Of a stretch of 45,193 bases of DNA, positions 8,762 to 17,750 are shown piece after piece. Position numbers and translations under genes: made by a program. The stretch covers positions 1 to 45,193 of the forward strand of contig JAFQCA010000011.1 of assembly GCA_017399485.1 (NCBI GenBank), read 5' to 3'. Within the stretch, counting starts at the first letter, position 1; each line of letters begins with the position of its first letter. The notes under the pieces are model-generated. The model was not told the DNA's origin. It searched no databases and saw only the letters and a program-made list of their open reading frames with translations. This DNA is from Alistipes sp. (GTDB lineage: Bacteria; Bacteroidota; Bacteroidia; Bacteroidales; Rikenellaceae).

Positions 8762-9646
8762 TCATTTTAGTGTGACCAATTTTTCCAATGCCATCGAAAT
8801 CATCTGCTCGACAAATGGTTTGTAGTCGGTCTTGGCATCTTTTGCTATGCGCTGTGCTATGATTGTACACATTGTGGTGGCACGATGCCCCATCAGACGT
8901 GCCAATCCCGCCAATGCCGAGCCCTCCATCTCAAAGTTTGTAATACGTCGGCCTTTGTAACGGAATGATTCGATTTTGGCATTGAGGTCCTTGTCGGCAG
9001 GTTGTAGGCGCACATAACGTCCTTGTGGAGCATAGAATCCCGGTGCGGCAATGGTAATACCCTCTGTAACCGAATCCTTGAAATGCTCCCATAACTCGGC
9101 ATCGCTATCGACAAAATATGGGCGATGCAACAGTTCGCTCCACGCGGTATGTTCTACAAAAGCCTTCTCTATTTCGAGGTCACACACCTCGTTGCGCCCT
9201 GCGTAATAATTGAGCAACGTGTCAAAGCCGACAGATGTACGGGCATATACCACTTCGCCAAGTTCAATGTCGGGTTGCAAGGCTCCCGATGTGCCTAATC
9301 TAACGAGCGTCAATTGGCGATGTTGTTCCTTGACGGTGCGAGTGGCGAAATCTATATTGGCCAAAGCATCCAACTCGGTAACGCAGATATCTATATTGCC
9401 TATACCGATACCCGTCGATAGTACGCTCATTCGTTTGCCTTTATACGTTCCCGTAACAGTGTTAAATTCTCTGTTCGAAGCGCGGCACTCCACCTTGTCA
9501 AAACGCTTGGCTATAGCCTCCACGCGCGCAGGGTCACCTACCAGAATGATGGTGTCGGCCACCTGTTCGGGACGTAAATGAAGATGGAAAATTGTACCGT
9601 CATCGTTGATAATCAACTCCGAAACGGGTATCACTCGCTGTTGCAT
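8762..9646 (-). CDS. Nucleoside phosphorylase (uridine phosphorylase-like)
   Basis: A 294-residue member of the NP-I phosphorylase family, which cleaves nucleosides with phosphate to base and ribose-1-phosphate in salvage. Visible family motifs are VGDPARVEAIA near 37, STGIGIGNIDICVTEL, RLGTSGALQ (phosphate/ribose site) and FEMEGSALAGLARLMGH near 240, where the Glu contacts ribose. The spacing and EMEGSA signature are closest to uridine phosphorylase, but base preference cannot be read from the sequence. It is the first gene of the left minus-strand block, with its own promoter at 9684-9714. Confidence 0.88.
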   Translation of the reverse strand: MQQRVIPVSELIINDDGTIFHLHLRPEQVADTIILVGDPARVEAIAKRFDKVECRASNREFNTVTGTYKGKRMSVLSTGIGIGNIDICVTELDALANIDFATRTVKEQHRQLTLVRLGTSGALQPDIELGEVVYARTSVGFDTLLNYYAGRNEVCDLEIEKAFVEHTAWSELLHRPYFVDSDAELWEHFKDSVTEGITIAAPGFYAPQGRYVRLQPADKDLNAKIESFRYKGRRITNFEMEGSALAGLARLMGHRATTMCTIIAQRIAKDAKTDYKPFVEQMISMALEKLVTLK

Positions 9647-9683
9647 AAGGCAAAAAAAATATTATAGGCTTTTTTATTTGGCA

Positions 9684-9714
9684 TAAAAGTAATATATTTA
9701 CATCGAATTACAAA
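9684..9714 (-). promoter_or_regulatory. Promoter for the nucleoside phosphorylase gene
   Basis: On the minus strand TTTG (9714-9711) is followed after exactly 19 bases by TACTTTTA (9691-9684), one base off the Bacteroidota -7 consensus TAnnTTTG. Transcription would begin near 9677, giving a leader of about 30 bases. Confidence 0.5.
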
Positions 9715-9763
9715 GAATTTTCGCGTTTTTTTATATAAAGTATATAGTTAAAATCATATAGAA

Positions 9764-11152
9764 ATGACTCTGATTAAATCTATTTCGGGTATACGCGGAA
9801 CAATAGGCGGCCCGCAGGGAGATAATCTTACTCCCATCGACATTGTAAAGTTCACAACGGCTTATGTCCGTTTTATGAGCGAGAAGAATGAAGGCAAACG
9901 ACTTACAATCGTGCTTGGTCGTGATGCTCGTCTGTCGGGAACGATGGTCGAGGATATCATCGAGGGTACATTGCTGGGTTGTGGTGCCGACGTGATAAAC
10001 GTTGGTTTGTGTACAACACCCGGAGTCGAGATGGCGGTTATTACGAACAAGGCCGACGGTGGTATCATCATTACTGCTTCGCACAACCCCAAGCAGTGGA
10101 ATGCGCTTAAATTGCTCAACGAACGAGGTGAATTTTTGAACGACAAGGAGGGTAAGCGCGTGTTGGCTTTGGCCGAAGATGAGGCTTTTGTATTCCCCGA
10201 GATTGATTCTATTGGCAAGGTCTTGTCTCGTGAGGATTTTAACGCCACTCACATCCAGCAGGTGCTGGCATTGCCGATGGTTGATGTAGAGGCTGTTAAG
10301 GCTCGCCGTTTTAAGGTCGTGGTTGATGCTGTAAACTCAATCGGAGGAGTGGTTATCCCCGCTTTGTTGGAGCAGTTGGGCTGCGAGGTTGTTAAGTTGA
10401 ATTGTGAGCCGACAGGAGAGTTCGCTCACAACCCCGAACCTCTGCCCGAACATTTGACCGAAATTTCGGAGGTTATTCGTCGCGAGAAGGCTGATTTGGG
10501 TGTCGTAGTGGACCCCGATGTGGACCGTTTGGCATTGGTTAATGAAGATGGTTCGATGTTTGGTGAGGAGTATACGTTGGTGGCGGTTGCCGATTATATC
10601 TTATCGCAGGGTGTTGGCAATACAGTATCAAACTTGAGTTCATCGCGAGCATTGCGCGATGTTACGGTAGCACACGGTGGCGAATATAATGCGTCGGCTG
10701 TTGGCGAAGTTAATGTCGTTGCCAAGATGAAGGATACAAATGCCGTTATTGGTGGCGAAGGTAATGGTGGTGTCATCTACCCTGCTCTTCACTATGGCCG
10801 CGATGCTTTGGTGGGTGTTGCTCTATTCCTGACTCATTTGGTGAAGAAGGGTTGTACTATGACAGAGTTGCGCAAGCAGTACCCTGCATACTTCGCGTCA
10901 AAGAATAAAATTCAACTCACACCTGCTATTGATGTCGATAAGGTATTGGCCGAGATGAAGGCTCGCTATGCAAACGAAAACGTGAACGATATTGACGGCG
11001 TAAAGATTGATTTTGCCGAGAATTGGGTACATCTTCGCAAGTCTAATACCGAGCCGATTATCCGTATCTACACCGAGGCAAAATCGGCGGCAGAGGCTGA
11101 TGAATTGGCACAGCGTTTTATTGCTGAAATCGGCAAAATATGCAATTTATAA
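9764..11152 (+). CDS. glmM: Phosphoglucosamine mutase-type phosphohexomutase
   Basis: GlmM interconverts glucosamine-6-phosphate and glucosamine-1-phosphate on the way to UDP-GlcNAc. The 462-residue protein has all four domains of the alpha-D-phosphohexomutase family: SISGIRGTIGG at 6-16, the phosphoserine loop TASHNPKQWNALK (S106), the metal loop DPDVDRLALV near 249, the sugar loop GGEGNGGVIYP near 333, and the C-terminal phosphate loop RKSNTEPIIRIY. Most Bacteroidales call this protein GlmM, but phosphomannomutase or phosphoglucomutase activity is not excluded by sequence. Transcribed divergently from the phosphorylase gene. Confidence 0.88.
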   Translation: MTLIKSISGIRGTIGGPQGDNLTPIDIVKFTTAYVRFMSEKNEGKRLTIVLGRDARLSGTMVEDIIEGTLLGCGADVINVGLCTTPGVEMAVITNKADGGIIITASHNPKQWNALKLLNERGEFLNDKEGKRVLALAEDEAFVFPEIDSIGKVLSREDFNATHIQQVLALPMVDVEAVKARRFKVVVDAVNSIGGVVIPALLEQLGCEVVKLNCEPTGEFAHNPEPLPEHLTEISEVIRREKADLGVVVDPDVDRLALVNEDGSMFGEEYTLVAVADYILSQGVGNTVSNLSSSRALRDVTVAHGGEYNASAVGEVNVVAKMKDTNAVIGGEGNGGVIYPALHYGRDALVGVALFLTHLVKKGCTMTELRKQYPAYFASKNKIQLTPAIDVDKVLAEMKARYANENVNDIDGVKIDFAENWVHLRKSNTEPIIRIYTEAKSAAEADELAQRFIAEIGKICNL

Positions 11153-11203
11153 CCAGCATATAATCAATATAATAACATAGTTTATATAAAGTAATACTTT
11201 AAT

Positions 11204-12571
11204 ATGGAAAAAGTACAAAAATATATAGATGAGCACAAGCAACAATTCCTTGACGAATTATTCGATTTGTTGCGAATTCCTTCAATCAGTGCGCAGTCGG
11301 AACATAAAGGCGATATGGTAAAGTGCGCCGAGTGGTTGGCAGCATCAATCGTAAAGGCTGGAGCAGACCGCGCCGAGGTTATGCCAACAGATGGCAACCC
11401 TGTGGTTTATGCCGAGAAGATTATCGACCCTGCGGCTAAAACGGTGTTGGTTTATGGCCACTATGATGTTATGCCTGTGGACCCGCGTGCCGAGTGGCGT
11501 ACAGAGCCTTTTGAGCCCGTTGTAAAGGATGGTCGTATCTGGGGACGTGGTGCCGATGATGATAAGGGTCAGTTGTTTATGCACGCCAAGGCTTTTGAGG
11601 CTATGTGTGCAACCGACAGCCTGCCTTGTAACGTGAAATTTATGCTGGAAGGTGAGGAGGAGATTGGCTCGCCGAGTCTGTATAAGTTCTGTGAGGATAA
11701 CAAGGAGTTGCTGAAGGCCGATATTATATTGGTATCGGATACGTCGATGATTTCGATGAATACGCCATCAATTACTTGCGGTTTGCGCGGCTTGACTTAT
11801 ATGGAGGTAGAGGTTGTCGGCCCGAACAAGGATTTACATTCAGGTCTGTTTGGTGGTGCTGTGGCTAATCCTGCCAATGTATTGACTCGCTTGGTGGCGT
11901 CGTTGGTTGATGAGAATGGCCGTGTGACTATTCCCGGTTTTTATGACGATGTGCGTGAATTGACGGCAGCCGAGCGCGAGGCTTTCAATGAGGCGCCATT
12001 CTGTCTGGAGGAGTACAAGAAGGCTTTGGATATCGACGATGTGGAGGGCGAGGCAGGTTACACTACTATTGAGCGTACGGGTGTGCGTCCTTCGTTGGAT
12101 GTTAATGGCATCTGGGGCGGCTACATCGAGGAGGGAACTAAGACCGTTATCCCCTCAAAGGCGTCGGCTAAGATTTCTATGCGATTGGTGCCCAATCAGG
12201 ACTTCGTGAAGATAGGCAAATTGTTCGAGAAACATTTTCGCGCGATTGCGCCCAAGTCGGTTAAGGTGAATGTGAAATTCTTGCACGGCGGTGCGCCCTA
12301 TGTATCACCTACCGATATGGCGGCATATAAGGCGGCGGAGCAGGCTATTGTCGATACATTTGGCAAGAAACCTCTACCCTTCTATTCGGGCGGCTCGATT
12401 CCTATTATCAGCGGCTTTGAGCGCATCTTGGGAATTAAATCGCTGTTGATTGGATTTGGTTTGTCGGAGGATGCTATCCACTCGCCCAACGAGAGTTATG
12501 GTCTTGAGCAGTTTGATAAGGGCGTGAGAACTATTCCGTTGTTCTACAAACACTTTGCCGAGGCTGAATAA
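11204..12571 (+). CDS. M20 family dipeptidase/metallopeptidase
   Basis: A 455-residue cytosolic peptidase of the M20/M25/M40 family, using two zinc ions. Key motifs: VYGHYDVMPVDP (His about 86 and Asp about 88), WGRGADDDKGQL with the bridging Asp, and MLEGEEEIGSP with the general base and zinc-binding Glu pair. A dimerisation (lid) domain interrupts the catalytic domain at about 200-360. There is no signal peptide, which fits intracellular di- or tripeptide hydrolysis. It follows glmM at 51 bases and ends in a strong intrinsic terminator. A copy of the recurrent AAGTAATACTTTA motif lies just before its start. Confidence 0.92.
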   Translation: MEKVQKYIDEHKQQFLDELFDLLRIPSISAQSEHKGDMVKCAEWLAASIVKAGADRAEVMPTDGNPVVYAEKIIDPAAKTVLVYGHYDVMPVDPRAEWRTEPFEPVVKDGRIWGRGADDDKGQLFMHAKAFEAMCATDSLPCNVKFMLEGEEEIGSPSLYKFCEDNKELLKADIILVSDTSMISMNTPSITCGLRGLTYMEVEVVGPNKDLHSGLFGGAVANPANVLTRLVASLVDENGRVTIPGFYDDVRELTAAEREAFNEAPFCLEEYKKALDIDDVEGEAGYTTIERTGVRPSLDVNGIWGGYIEEGTKTVIPSKASAKISMRLVPNQDFVKIGKLFEKHFRAIAPKSVKVNVKFLHGGAPYVSPTDMAAYKAAEQAIVDTFGKKPLPFYSGGSIPIISGFERILGIKSLLIGFGLSEDAIHSPNESYGLEQFDKGVRTIPLFYKHFAEAE

Positions 12572-12586
12572 AGTAATAGTTTAAGT

Positions 12587-12626
12587 AAAAAAGCACGAGT
12601 TTCTTTCGGGAAATTCGTGCTTTTTT
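12587..12626 (+). terminator. Intrinsic terminator after the M20 dipeptidase gene
   Basis: The inverted repeat AAAAAAGCACGAGTTTC / GAAATTCGTGCTTTTTT closes a tight stem with loop around TTTCGG and ends in a T tract on the plus strand. The A tract on the other side makes it potentially bidirectional. Confidence 0.9.
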
Positions 12627-12638
12627 GTTGAATAACTA

Positions 12639-12730
12639 TCATTGCGAAGGCGTGTAGCGATTGTGGAATTTTCCACGCTTTGAATTGCAGGAGATTGCCA
12701 CGTCGGACAAAAGTCCTACTCGTAATGACG
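12639..12730. repeat. Imperfect palindromic intergenic repeat (REP/MITE-like)
   Basis: A roughly 90-base element with inverted ends, TCATTGCGA (12639-12647) and TCGTAATGA (12720-12728, one mismatch). It contains the internal palindrome GTGGAA-TT-TTCCAC at 12663-12676 and the segment GAGATTGCCACGTCGG. The wording (TCATTGCGA...GATTGCCACG...CGTAATGACG) resembles a widespread family of small non-coding palindromic repeats seen between genes of many Bacteroidota. It has no coding capacity and sits between two terminators. Confidence 0.6.
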
Positions 12731-12775
12731 CTTTATTTTTGAAAAGAATGATATTTTTAATTAAATCAGGAAACA

Positions 12776-12808
12776 AAAAAGCGGAAACCTCTCGTCGGAT
12801 TTCCGCTT
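12776..12808 (-). terminator. Intrinsic terminator of the alkaline phosphatase gene
   Basis: AAGCGGAAA (12779-12787) and TTTCCGCTT (12800-12808) form a nine-base stem. On the minus strand it is followed by a T-rich run (the A tract at 12773-12780), placed 24 bases after the stop codon. Confidence 0.85.
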
Positions 12809-12831
12809 GACTGATATGTGGATGAATATCC

Positions 12832-13959
12832 TTATTTCTTCTGCTCCTTAACTCCTAATATCTCTTGTAGTTTCTGGCCAAGTTCGCTATTCTCCATAAT
12901 ACCATTTATAGAGTCAGCGCCCGCTCCGTAGAGGTAAACGGGAACCATCGTGGCGGTGTGGCTCGATGTACCGAAAGCATAGCCAATACCACTCTCAGGA
13001 AGAGTAAAGTCTGTCTTGTTGCTGGGGATTGACATACCACCTGTCTCGTGGTCGGCTGTAACTACAACGAGTGTTCCGGGGTGTGTGTCCGCGTAGTTCA
13101 TAGCAACATCTACAGCGGCAGCAAAATCACGCGTCTCGGCCAAAATACCTTGCGGGTTGCGGCTGTGTGACTCGCCGTCAATCTTTGAACCCTCGACCAT
13201 CAAAACAAAGCCCTTGTTCTTATTCTTCTTGGCGTTATTGGTGAGGATATCCAGAGCCTTCTGTGTGGCATTGGCAAGATATCCGTCACGCTTACCACTT
13301 GTAGCAGCAGGCAGGTCGCCATCGGCAAATAGGCCCAGTACCTTACCCTCTGAAGGAATAGAGCCGAGTTTGCTCAAATCGGTGTGAAGAGAGTATCCCA
13401 ACGCGGCCAACTCCTTGTTGTAATCCTTGTTTCGCTTCTCGTAATATTGCTTGAAATATCGCAAACCACCGCCAAGCATTACATCATAATCTCTTTTTGT
13501 AAAGTCGTCGCAGATGCCATCGTTATCGCTACGGCTCTCTACATTAGCATAAAATGCTGCGGGTGTAGCGTGTTGAACATAGCAAGTGACAACTATTCCT
13601 GTGCCATAATTCTTATTCTTAGCCTTTGTTGTGATAGACTCAAGCGGAGTGCCATCGGGAAGTTGACCAAGTGTAGAGTTGTTAGTCTTGTGACCTGTAG
13701 CCAATGCTGTACCTGCAGCCGCAGAGTCCGTGACGCGATTATTTACCGAATAGGTCTTGATGAGCGCGATGTTCTGTGCGCGGTCAAATGCTGTAGGCTG
13801 ATACTTACCCTCCAACTGCAACATCGAAACGTGGCTCAGACCCATACCATCTCCAATCATAAAAATGATATTGTTAACTTTTTCGTTTTTAGGAGATTTT
13901 GCCTCCACCCCATTCAAAGAGATGCAAACAAGAACAAGAAATAAAAATAATCTTTTCAT
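12832..13959 (-). CDS. Alkaline phosphatase (PhoA superfamily), exported
   Basis: A 375-residue phosphomonoesterase. A signal peptide ends near VEA/KSP (20/21), so it acts in the periplasm or outside. Motifs of the family: FMIGDGMGLSHV (metal-binding Asp37), VTDSAAAGTALATGHKT with nucleophile Ser79, EGSKIDGESHSRN, and VTADHETGGM near 300 with metal-binding Asp and His. It is shorter than E. coli PhoA (about 470), as is common in Bacteroidota. It stands alone with its own promoter and terminator, next to no phosphate-transport gene. Confidence 0.93.
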   Translation of the reverse strand: MKRLFLFLVLVCISLNGVEAKSPKNEKVNNIIFMIGDGMGLSHVSMLQLEGKYQPTAFDRAQNIALIKTYSVNNRVTDSAAAGTALATGHKTNNSTLGQLPDGTPLESITTKAKNKNYGTGIVVTCYVQHATPAAFYANVESRSDNDGICDDFTKRDYDVMLGGGLRYFKQYYEKRNKDYNKELAALGYSLHTDLSKLGSIPSEGKVLGLFADGDLPAATSGKRDGYLANATQKALDILTNNAKKNKNKGFVLMVEGSKIDGESHSRNPQGILAETRDFAAAVDVAMNYADTHPGTLVVVTADHETGGMSIPSNKTDFTLPESGIGYAFGTSSHTATMVPVYLYGAGADSINGIMENSELGQKLQEILGVKEQKK

Positions 13960-13982
13960 ACAATATTATTAATTAAGTGTGG

Positions 13983-14013
13983 CAAAGTTATTTGATTTTT
14001 TGTATATTTACAA
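13983..14013 (-). promoter_or_regulatory. Promoter of the alkaline phosphatase gene
   Basis: On the minus strand TAACTTTG (13990-13983) matches the TAnnTTTG -7 box exactly, preceded after 20 bases by TTG (14013-14011). The start site would be near 13976, with a leader of about 17 bases. No clear Pho box is seen. Confidence 0.55.
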
Positions 14014-14046
14014 TGTTTTTTGAAGTAAAATTGTGAACTTTTTTTT

Positions 14047-14709
14047 ATGAACGTTCGTATTGCAGAGGATTGGAAAGAGGTCCTGCAGAGTGAGTTTGAC
14101 AAGCCATATTTTGAGCAACTGACAACTTTCGTAAGGCAAGAGTATGCGTCGGGACAGGTGTTTCCGTCGGGGGCTAATATATTCAGAGCCTTCGACAAGT
14201 GTCCGTTAGATTCTCTTAAGGTGGTGATAATCGGCCAGGACCCGTATCACGGTGATGGTCAAGCAAACGGGTTGTGCTTTTCGGTTAATGACGGAGTGCG
14301 TTTTCCACCTTCACTGCAGAATATATTTCAGGAGATTCGGGATGATGTAGGCACCCCTGTGCCGACAAGCGGAAATCTTGACCGTTGGGCCGAACAAGGT
14401 GTGTTGCTACTGAACTCCGTACTGACCGTCAGGGCACATCTTGCGGCATCGCACGCTGGCAAGGGCTGGGAGCAATTTACAGATGCGGTGGTGAGAATCA
14501 TCAGCGAGCGTAAGCGGAATCTTGTTTATATGCTTTGGGGTAGTTATGCGCAGCGCAAATGCGGAGTGGTTAATGCGAGTGAGAACTTGATTTTGAAGAG
14601 TGTGCATCCGTCGCCATTGTCGGCATATAGAGGATTTTTCGGGTGCAAACACTTCTCGCAAGCAAACAACTATTTACAGAGCGTTGGTAAGCAACCTATT
14701 GAATGGTAG
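14047..14709 (+). CDS. ung: Uracil-DNA glycosylase, family 1
   Basis: Removes uracil from DNA to start base excision repair. The 220-residue protein contains the water-activating motif GQDPYHG (63-69, catalytic Asp65), the uracil-specificity Phe in NGLCFSV, and the DNA-intercalation loop HPSPLSAYRGFFGC (187 on). Length and motifs are standard. It is 21 bases ahead of the acetyltransferase gene and probably cotranscribed with it. Confidence 0.97.
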   Translation: MNVRIAEDWKEVLQSEFDKPYFEQLTTFVRQEYASGQVFPSGANIFRAFDKCPLDSLKVVIIGQDPYHGDGQANGLCFSVNDGVRFPPSLQNIFQEIRDDVGTPVPTSGNLDRWAEQGVLLLNSVLTVRAHLAASHAGKGWEQFTDAVVRIISERKRNLVYMLWGSYAQRKCGVVNASENLILKSVHPSPLSAYRGFFGCKHFSQANNYLQSVGKQPIEW

Positions 14710-14730
14710 TTATATAGTAAGGTTAAGGTT

Positions 14731-15219
14731 ATGAGTATTAGAGAAATTTTCAGCGATGCTGATGTGCGTCGTATGGTAAAGGTGGCAGAAACGGTTTGGC
14801 GAGAGGCAAATACTTCGTTTTGTTCGATAGAACAAGTGGAGTATATGATTGAGCGCTTCCAGAGTTTTGAGGCGGTGCAGGGTCAATTATTGCAGGGGTA
14901 TCGATATTTCGTATTTGAGGAGAATGGAGATATTATAGCATATTTTGGAGTGCAGCCTCAAGGCGAAAGATTGTTTTTGAGTAAATTTTACATACTTAAG
15001 GAGCATCGCGGACGCGGTATTTTCTCACAAGGATTAGATGTGATGAAAGAGTTGTGTAAGGAGGGTGATATGCGAGCAATCTATCTTACGGTAAACCGCA
15101 ATAACACACACGCTTATGAGGTTTATCTAAAGAAAAACTTTAAGGTAATTGAGGAGGCTGTGGCCGATATTGGTTGCGGATTTGTAATGGATGATTATAT
15201 TATGCAAATGGATATTTGA
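14731..15219 (+). CDS. GNAT family N-acetyltransferase
   Basis: A 162-residue single-domain GNAT protein. The acetyl-CoA pyrophosphate loop reads KEHRGRGIFSQGL near 90, and the C-terminal half has the usual LTVNRNNTHAYEVYLKKNFKV pattern that ends many small-molecule or protein acetyltransferases of the RimI-like type. The acceptor is unknown. It follows ung at 21 bases and is closed by a terminator at 15279-15308. Confidence 0.85.
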   Translation: MSIREIFSDADVRRMVKVAETVWREANTSFCSIEQVEYMIERFQSFEAVQGQLLQGYRYFVFEENGDIIAYFGVQPQGERLFLSKFYILKEHRGRGIFSQGLDVMKELCKEGDMRAIYLTVNRNNTHAYEVYLKKNFKVIEEAVADIGCGFVMDDYIMQMDI

Positions 15220-15278
15220 TAAAGCGCAGAATAATAGTCTTTTATATCAATCATTTCAAGTAATGCTTTATGTAACAG

Positions 15279-15314
15279 AAAGGGTTAAGCCGTATGACTT
15301 AACCCTTTGTTTTA
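15279..15314. terminator. Terminator between the convergent GNAT and rpoD genes
   Basis: AAAGGGTTAAG (15279-15289) and CTTAACCCTTT (15298-15308) form an 11-base perfect stem with an eight-base loop, followed by GTTTTATT on the plus strand. It could serve both genes. Confidence 0.85.
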
Positions 15315-15331
15315 TTGTTATATAACTTGGC

Positions 15332-16192
15332 TTATCCCAAGTAAGACTTTAACAACTTGCTACGTGATGATTGACGCAGGCGGCGGATAGCCTTCTCTTT
15401 AATCTGGCGCACACGCTCGCGTGTGAGGTCAAACTTCTCGCCAATCTCTTCCAGAGTCATCTCCGAGCATCCGATGCCGAAGAAATACTTGATGATGTCG
15501 CGCTCGCGCTCTGTCAATGTCTCCAATGCACGGTCAACCTCAGTTGATAATGACTCATTTATCAAGCCTCGGTCTGCATTGGGAGAATCGGTATTCACCA
15601 ATACATCCAAAAGGCTGTTGTCCTCGCCATCAGCAAATGGGGCATCCACAGAGATGTGTCGGCCCGCAACGCGCAAAGTATCAGTCACTTTCTCGCGCGG
15701 CAACTCCAACTCTGAGGCTAACTCCTCAGGTGAAGGGGTGCGCTCGTGCTCTTGCTCGAAACGCTGCAATGCCTTGTTTATCTTATTAAGTGAGCCAACC
15801 TGATTGAGCGGAAGGCGCACGATACGTGATTGCTCGGCCAAAGCCTGCAGGATAGATTGACGAATCCACCATACGGCGTAAGAGATAAACTTAAAACCTC
15901 GAGTCTCGTCAAACTTCTCAGCAGCCTTAATCAAACCTAAATTTCCCTCGTTGATAAGGTCGGGAAGGCTCAAGCCCTGATTCTGGTACTGCTTGGCTAC
16001 CGACACCACGAAACGAAGGTTGGCCTTCGTCAGTTTATCTAATGCCTCCTGGTCACCCTTACGGATGCGCTGGGCCAATTCTACTTCTTCTTCTACTGTG
16101 ATAAGGTCCTCCTTACCAATCTCCTGCAAATACTTGTCGAGCGACGCGCTCTCGCGGTTGGTAATCGACTTTGTAATCTTTAATTGACGCAT
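15332..16192 (-). CDS. rpoD: Primary sigma factor of RNA polymerase (short Bacteroidota RpoD)
   Basis: A 286-residue sigma-70 factor that lacks region 1.1, the form known as the housekeeping sigma of Bacteroidota, which recognises TTTG/TAnnTTTG promoters. Region 1.2 starts at [10 protein letters not shown]. Region 2 holds [37 protein letters not shown] and [22 protein letters not shown]. Region 3 follows at about 125-200, and region 4.2 has the helix-turn-helix [29 protein letters not shown]. The end LLKSYLG is typical of the group. Several promoters in this window fit its known specificity. Confidence 0.95.
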   Translation of the reverse strand: MRQLKITKSITNRESASLDKYLQEIGKEDLITVEEEVELAQRIRKGDQEALDKLTKANLRFVVSVAKQYQNQGLSLPDLINEGNLGLIKAAEKFDETRGFKFISYAVWWIRQSILQALAEQSRIVRLPLNQVGSLNKINKALQRFEQEHERTPSPEELASELELPREKVTDTLRVAGRHISVDAPFADGEDNSLLDVLVNTDSPNADRGLINESLSTEVDRALETLTERERDIIKYFFGIGCSEMTLEEIGEKFDLTRERVRQIKEKAIRRLRQSSRSKLLKSYLG

Positions 16193-16403
16193 ATATTACT
16201 TGTTTAATCTCTTCAATTTTCAGGATAGCGTTATATTAAAATTGCTCTTTTCGAAACAACATCAGTGATAATACGCAAATCGGGCTCATTTTGTTTCGTT
16301 AAGGAACTATTTTTTTGAAAATAACTTCTATCCTATATCGCAGATGTAACGGAGAAAGAGTATGGAAAATTTTATTTGTATAGGGAAATTTGTTCGACTA
16401 TTG

Positions 16404-16444
16404 TACAAAAAATAAGGCCACTGATATGTTTTCAGCAGCCTTAT
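16404..16444 (-). terminator. Intrinsic terminator of glyA
   Basis: ATAAGGC (16412-16418) pairs with GCCTTAT (16438-16444), extended by TGA/TCA inside. On the minus strand it runs into a T6 tract (A run at 16405-16411), 19 bases past the glyA stop. The rest of the gap from 16193 to 16403 is rpoD's upstream region; I see no gene and no convincing promoter box in it. Confidence 0.85.
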
Positions 16445-16462
16445 AGTTTGGAGTTATATACC

Positions 16463-17743
16463 CTACCACGCAAACAAGGGATACTCGGCCATCATAGCGT
16501 TTACATCCTTGCGTACGGCTGCGATGTTAGCCTCGTTCTCGGGGTCGTGCAATACGCGGTCAATCAACTCTACGATATAGTCCATCTTATCCTCCTTGAC
16601 ACCGCGTGTGGTGATGGCAGGCGTACCGAAACGCAAACCAGAGGTGAGGAACGGTGAGCGAGAATCAAACGGCACCATATTCTTATTGGTAGTAATATCT
16701 GCCGCTACGAGGCACTTCTCGGCCAACTTACCTGTAAGTTCGGGGAACTTGGTGCGGAGGTCGATAAGCATCAAGTGGTTGTCGGTACCCTCCGATACAA
16801 CCTTATAGCCACGCTTGGTGAAGGCCTCGGCCATAGCCTGCGCATTCTTCTGTACCTGCTTCTGATACTCACGATACTCGGGCTGAAGAGCCTCGCCAAA
16901 AGCAACAGCCTTTGCAGCAATAACGTGCTCCAACGGTCCGCCCTGAATGCCGGGGAATACTGCCGAGTTGAGAATCTGCGACATCATTTTAACAACACCC
17001 TTTGGAGTAGTCAAGCCCCAAGGATTCTCGAAGTCCTTACCCATAAGGATGATACCACCACGAGGACCACGCAAAGTCTTGTGTGTTGTAGAAGTAACGA
17101 TGTGGGCATATTTAACAGGGTTATCCAATACGCCTGCGGCAATAAGACCTGCTGTATGGGCCATATCGACCATAAAGAGTGCGCCAATCTTGTCTGCAAT
17201 CTCACGCATACGCTTATAGTCCCACTCGCGAGAATAAGCAGATGCACCACCTACGATAAGTTTGGGCTTGTGCTCCATAGCCTTGCGCTCCATATCGTCG
17301 TAGTCGATAGTACCGGTCTGCTCGTTAAGTTGGTAACCTATAGCATTGAAATATTTACCAGACATATTTACGGGTGAACCGTGAGAAAGGTGGCCACCGT
17401 GAGCCAAATCCAAGCCCATAAAAGTATCGCCCGGCTGCAAAACTGCAAAGAAAACAGCCATATTGGCCTGCGCACCAGAGTGAGGCTGCACGTTGGCATA
17501 CTCGGCTCCATAAAGTTTGCAAAGACGCTCGATTGCGAGTTTCTCGACCTCATCAACCACCTCGCAACCACCATAGTAGCGTGCTGCAGGATAACCCTCA
17601 GCGTATTTGTTGGTAAGAACAGAGCCCATAGCGGCCATAACCTGCTCGCTGACAAAGTTCTCCGATGCGATAAGTTCGATACCGTGCAACTGGCGCTCGC
17701 GCTCCTTGCCGATAAGTTCGAAAATCTGGTTGTCTTGTTTCAT
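16463..17743 (-). CDS. glyA: Serine hydroxymethyltransferase
   Basis: PLP enzyme that converts serine and tetrahydrofolate to glycine and methylene-tetrahydrofolate, the main one-carbon source. Length 426 is normal. Motifs include [10 protein letters not shown] near 23, [15 protein letters not shown], the PLP lysine in [15 protein letters not shown] at about 225, and [17 protein letters not shown]. Its start codon is only 7 bases after the stop of the YgbA-type gene on the same strand, so it is likely read from that gene's promoter or from one inside it. Confidence 0.97.
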   Translation of the reverse strand: MKQDNQIFELIGKERERQLHGIELIASENFVSEQVMAAMGSVLTNKYAEGYPAARYYGGCEVVDEVEKLAIERLCKLYGAEYANVQPHSGAQANMAVFFAVLQPGDTFMGLDLAHGGHLSHGSPVNMSGKYFNAIGYQLNEQTGTIDYDDMERKAMEHKPKLIVGGASAYSREWDYKRMREIADKIGALFMVDMAHTAGLIAAGVLDNPVKYAHIVTSTTHKTLRGPRGGIILMGKDFENPWGLTTPKGVVKMMSQILNSAVFPGIQGGPLEHVIAAKAVAFGEALQPEYREYQKQVQKNAQAMAEAFTKRGYKVVSEGTDNHLMLIDLRTKFPELTGKLAEKCLVAADITTNKNMVPFDSRSPFLTSGLRFGTPAITTRGVKEDKMDYIVELIDRVLHDPENEANIAAVRKDVNAMMAEYPLFAW

Positions 17744-17750
17744 AATCTTA

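Noticed and set aside
7543..9646. Replication origin near dnaN
   Set aside because: No dnaA, no cluster of DnaA boxes and no long AT-rich unwinding region lie beside dnaN.
15337..15350. Copy of the AAGTAATACTTTA motif at the end of rpoD
   Set aside because: The bases encode the conserved sigma C terminus LLKSYLG, so the likeness is probably due to coding constraint.
16362..16415. Short plus-strand frame of 17 codons upstream of rpoD
   Set aside because: It overlaps the glyA terminator, has no promoter and no recognisable product.
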